From Diphasiastrum complanatum (Eukaryota; Streptophyta; Lycopodiopsida; Lycopodiales; Lycopodiaceae): a stretch of DNA of 64,000 nucleotides. Location of the stretch: assembly GCA_029204225.1 (NCBI GenBank), contig CM055102.1, positions 1,574,854 through 1,638,853 on the forward strand, written 5' to 3'. Positions within the stretch are counted from its first letter, which is position 1. Each line of letters begins with the position of its first letter. Below are positions 63,970 through 64,000 of the stretch, piece after piece. The translations under genes were made by a program, and so were the position numbers. Below the pieces are notes generated by a model. That model was not told where the DNA came from. It did no database searches and saw only the letters and a program-made list of their open reading frames with translations.

Positions 63970-64000
63970 GCTACGCCAATTTTTCAGTCTGCAGCATGTT

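Noticed and set aside
1-64000. CRISPR arrays, bacterial operons, riboswitches
   Set aside because: Repeats are few, long and LTR-like; the sequence is plant retroelement DNA.
1-64000. tRNA genes near the PBS sites
   Set aside because: Only the 12-18 nt complementary to tRNA 3' ends are present; no cloverleaf or A/B box was found around them.

Overview
The window is retrotransposon-derived plant DNA. I found no convincing host gene, rRNA or tRNA. Three observations point to a land plant with a large, repeat-rich genome. The copia-type primer binding sites match the plant initiator tRNA-Met pattern (TGGTATCAGAGCC and variants). A Tat/Athila-type site (TGGTGCCGTTGCCGGGGA) lies near the right edge. 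Copia and gypsy polyproteins are densely nested. I cannot name the species; a fern, lycophyte or gymnosperm would fit as well as a large-genome angiosperm.

Labels used here. Five copia-type elements with recognisable LTRs: Cop-A 3756-8326 (-), Cop-B 9878-13338 (-), Cop-C 27321-32620 (-), Cop-D 36434-40526 (-), Cop-E 42776-48199 (+). Older copia remains: Cop-F (8586-9877 plus 13344-13751, +), Cop-G (3110-3755 plus 8332-8562, -), Cop-H (LTR 40691-41480, PBS, start of gag, probably the RT piece at 49664-50165, +), and edge fragments at 1-810, 1996-2802, 2845-3130 and 62040-63264. Gypsy remains: Gyp-A 15094-21130 (-), Gyp-B about 21140-36433 (+), Gyp-C 41650-42775 plus 48200-49663 (+), Gyp-D 55960-61383 (-) with a related ORF3 and LTR at 50231-54935 (-), Gyp-E gag 61384-62030 (-), and the 5' end of Gyp-F (about 63300-64000, +).

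Layout. From 1 to 15 kb copia insertions are stacked: Cop-A sits inside Cop-G with a TTTTC target duplication, and Cop-B sits inside Cop-F with a CTTGT duplication. A roughly 640-bp repeat of unknown class, present three times, cuts Cop-F at 13751. From 15 to 21 kb is Gyp-A. From 21 to 36 kb is Gyp-B, split by Cop-C with a CTGCA duplication. From 36 to 41 kb is Cop-D, followed by the Cop-H LTR. From 41 to 50 kb is Gyp-C, split by Cop-E. From 50 to 62 kb are Gyp-D-type sequences on the minus strand. The last 2 kb hold a copia 3' end and the LTR/PBS of another gypsy.

How the parts relate. Almost every element is defective, and the defects differ. Cop-A keeps gag, protease and a decayed integrase but no RT. 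Cop-D keeps RT/RNase H but lacks the integrase core. Cop-E has its RT replaced by an unrelated open stretch. Cop-C has little but LTRs and two copies of an unknown module. Their LTRs nevertheless keep ends, purine tracts and primer sites, so mobilisation in trans is the simplest explanation for recent ones such as Cop-A. The most promising unexplained feature is a coiled-coil ORF (called ORF3 here) lying downstream of gypsy pol in the same sense in two copies and probably a third. Next come a gypsy element with two tandem protease domains, the duplicated Cop-C module, and the palindrome CACACGTGTG recurring in the promoter regions of unrelated LTR families.
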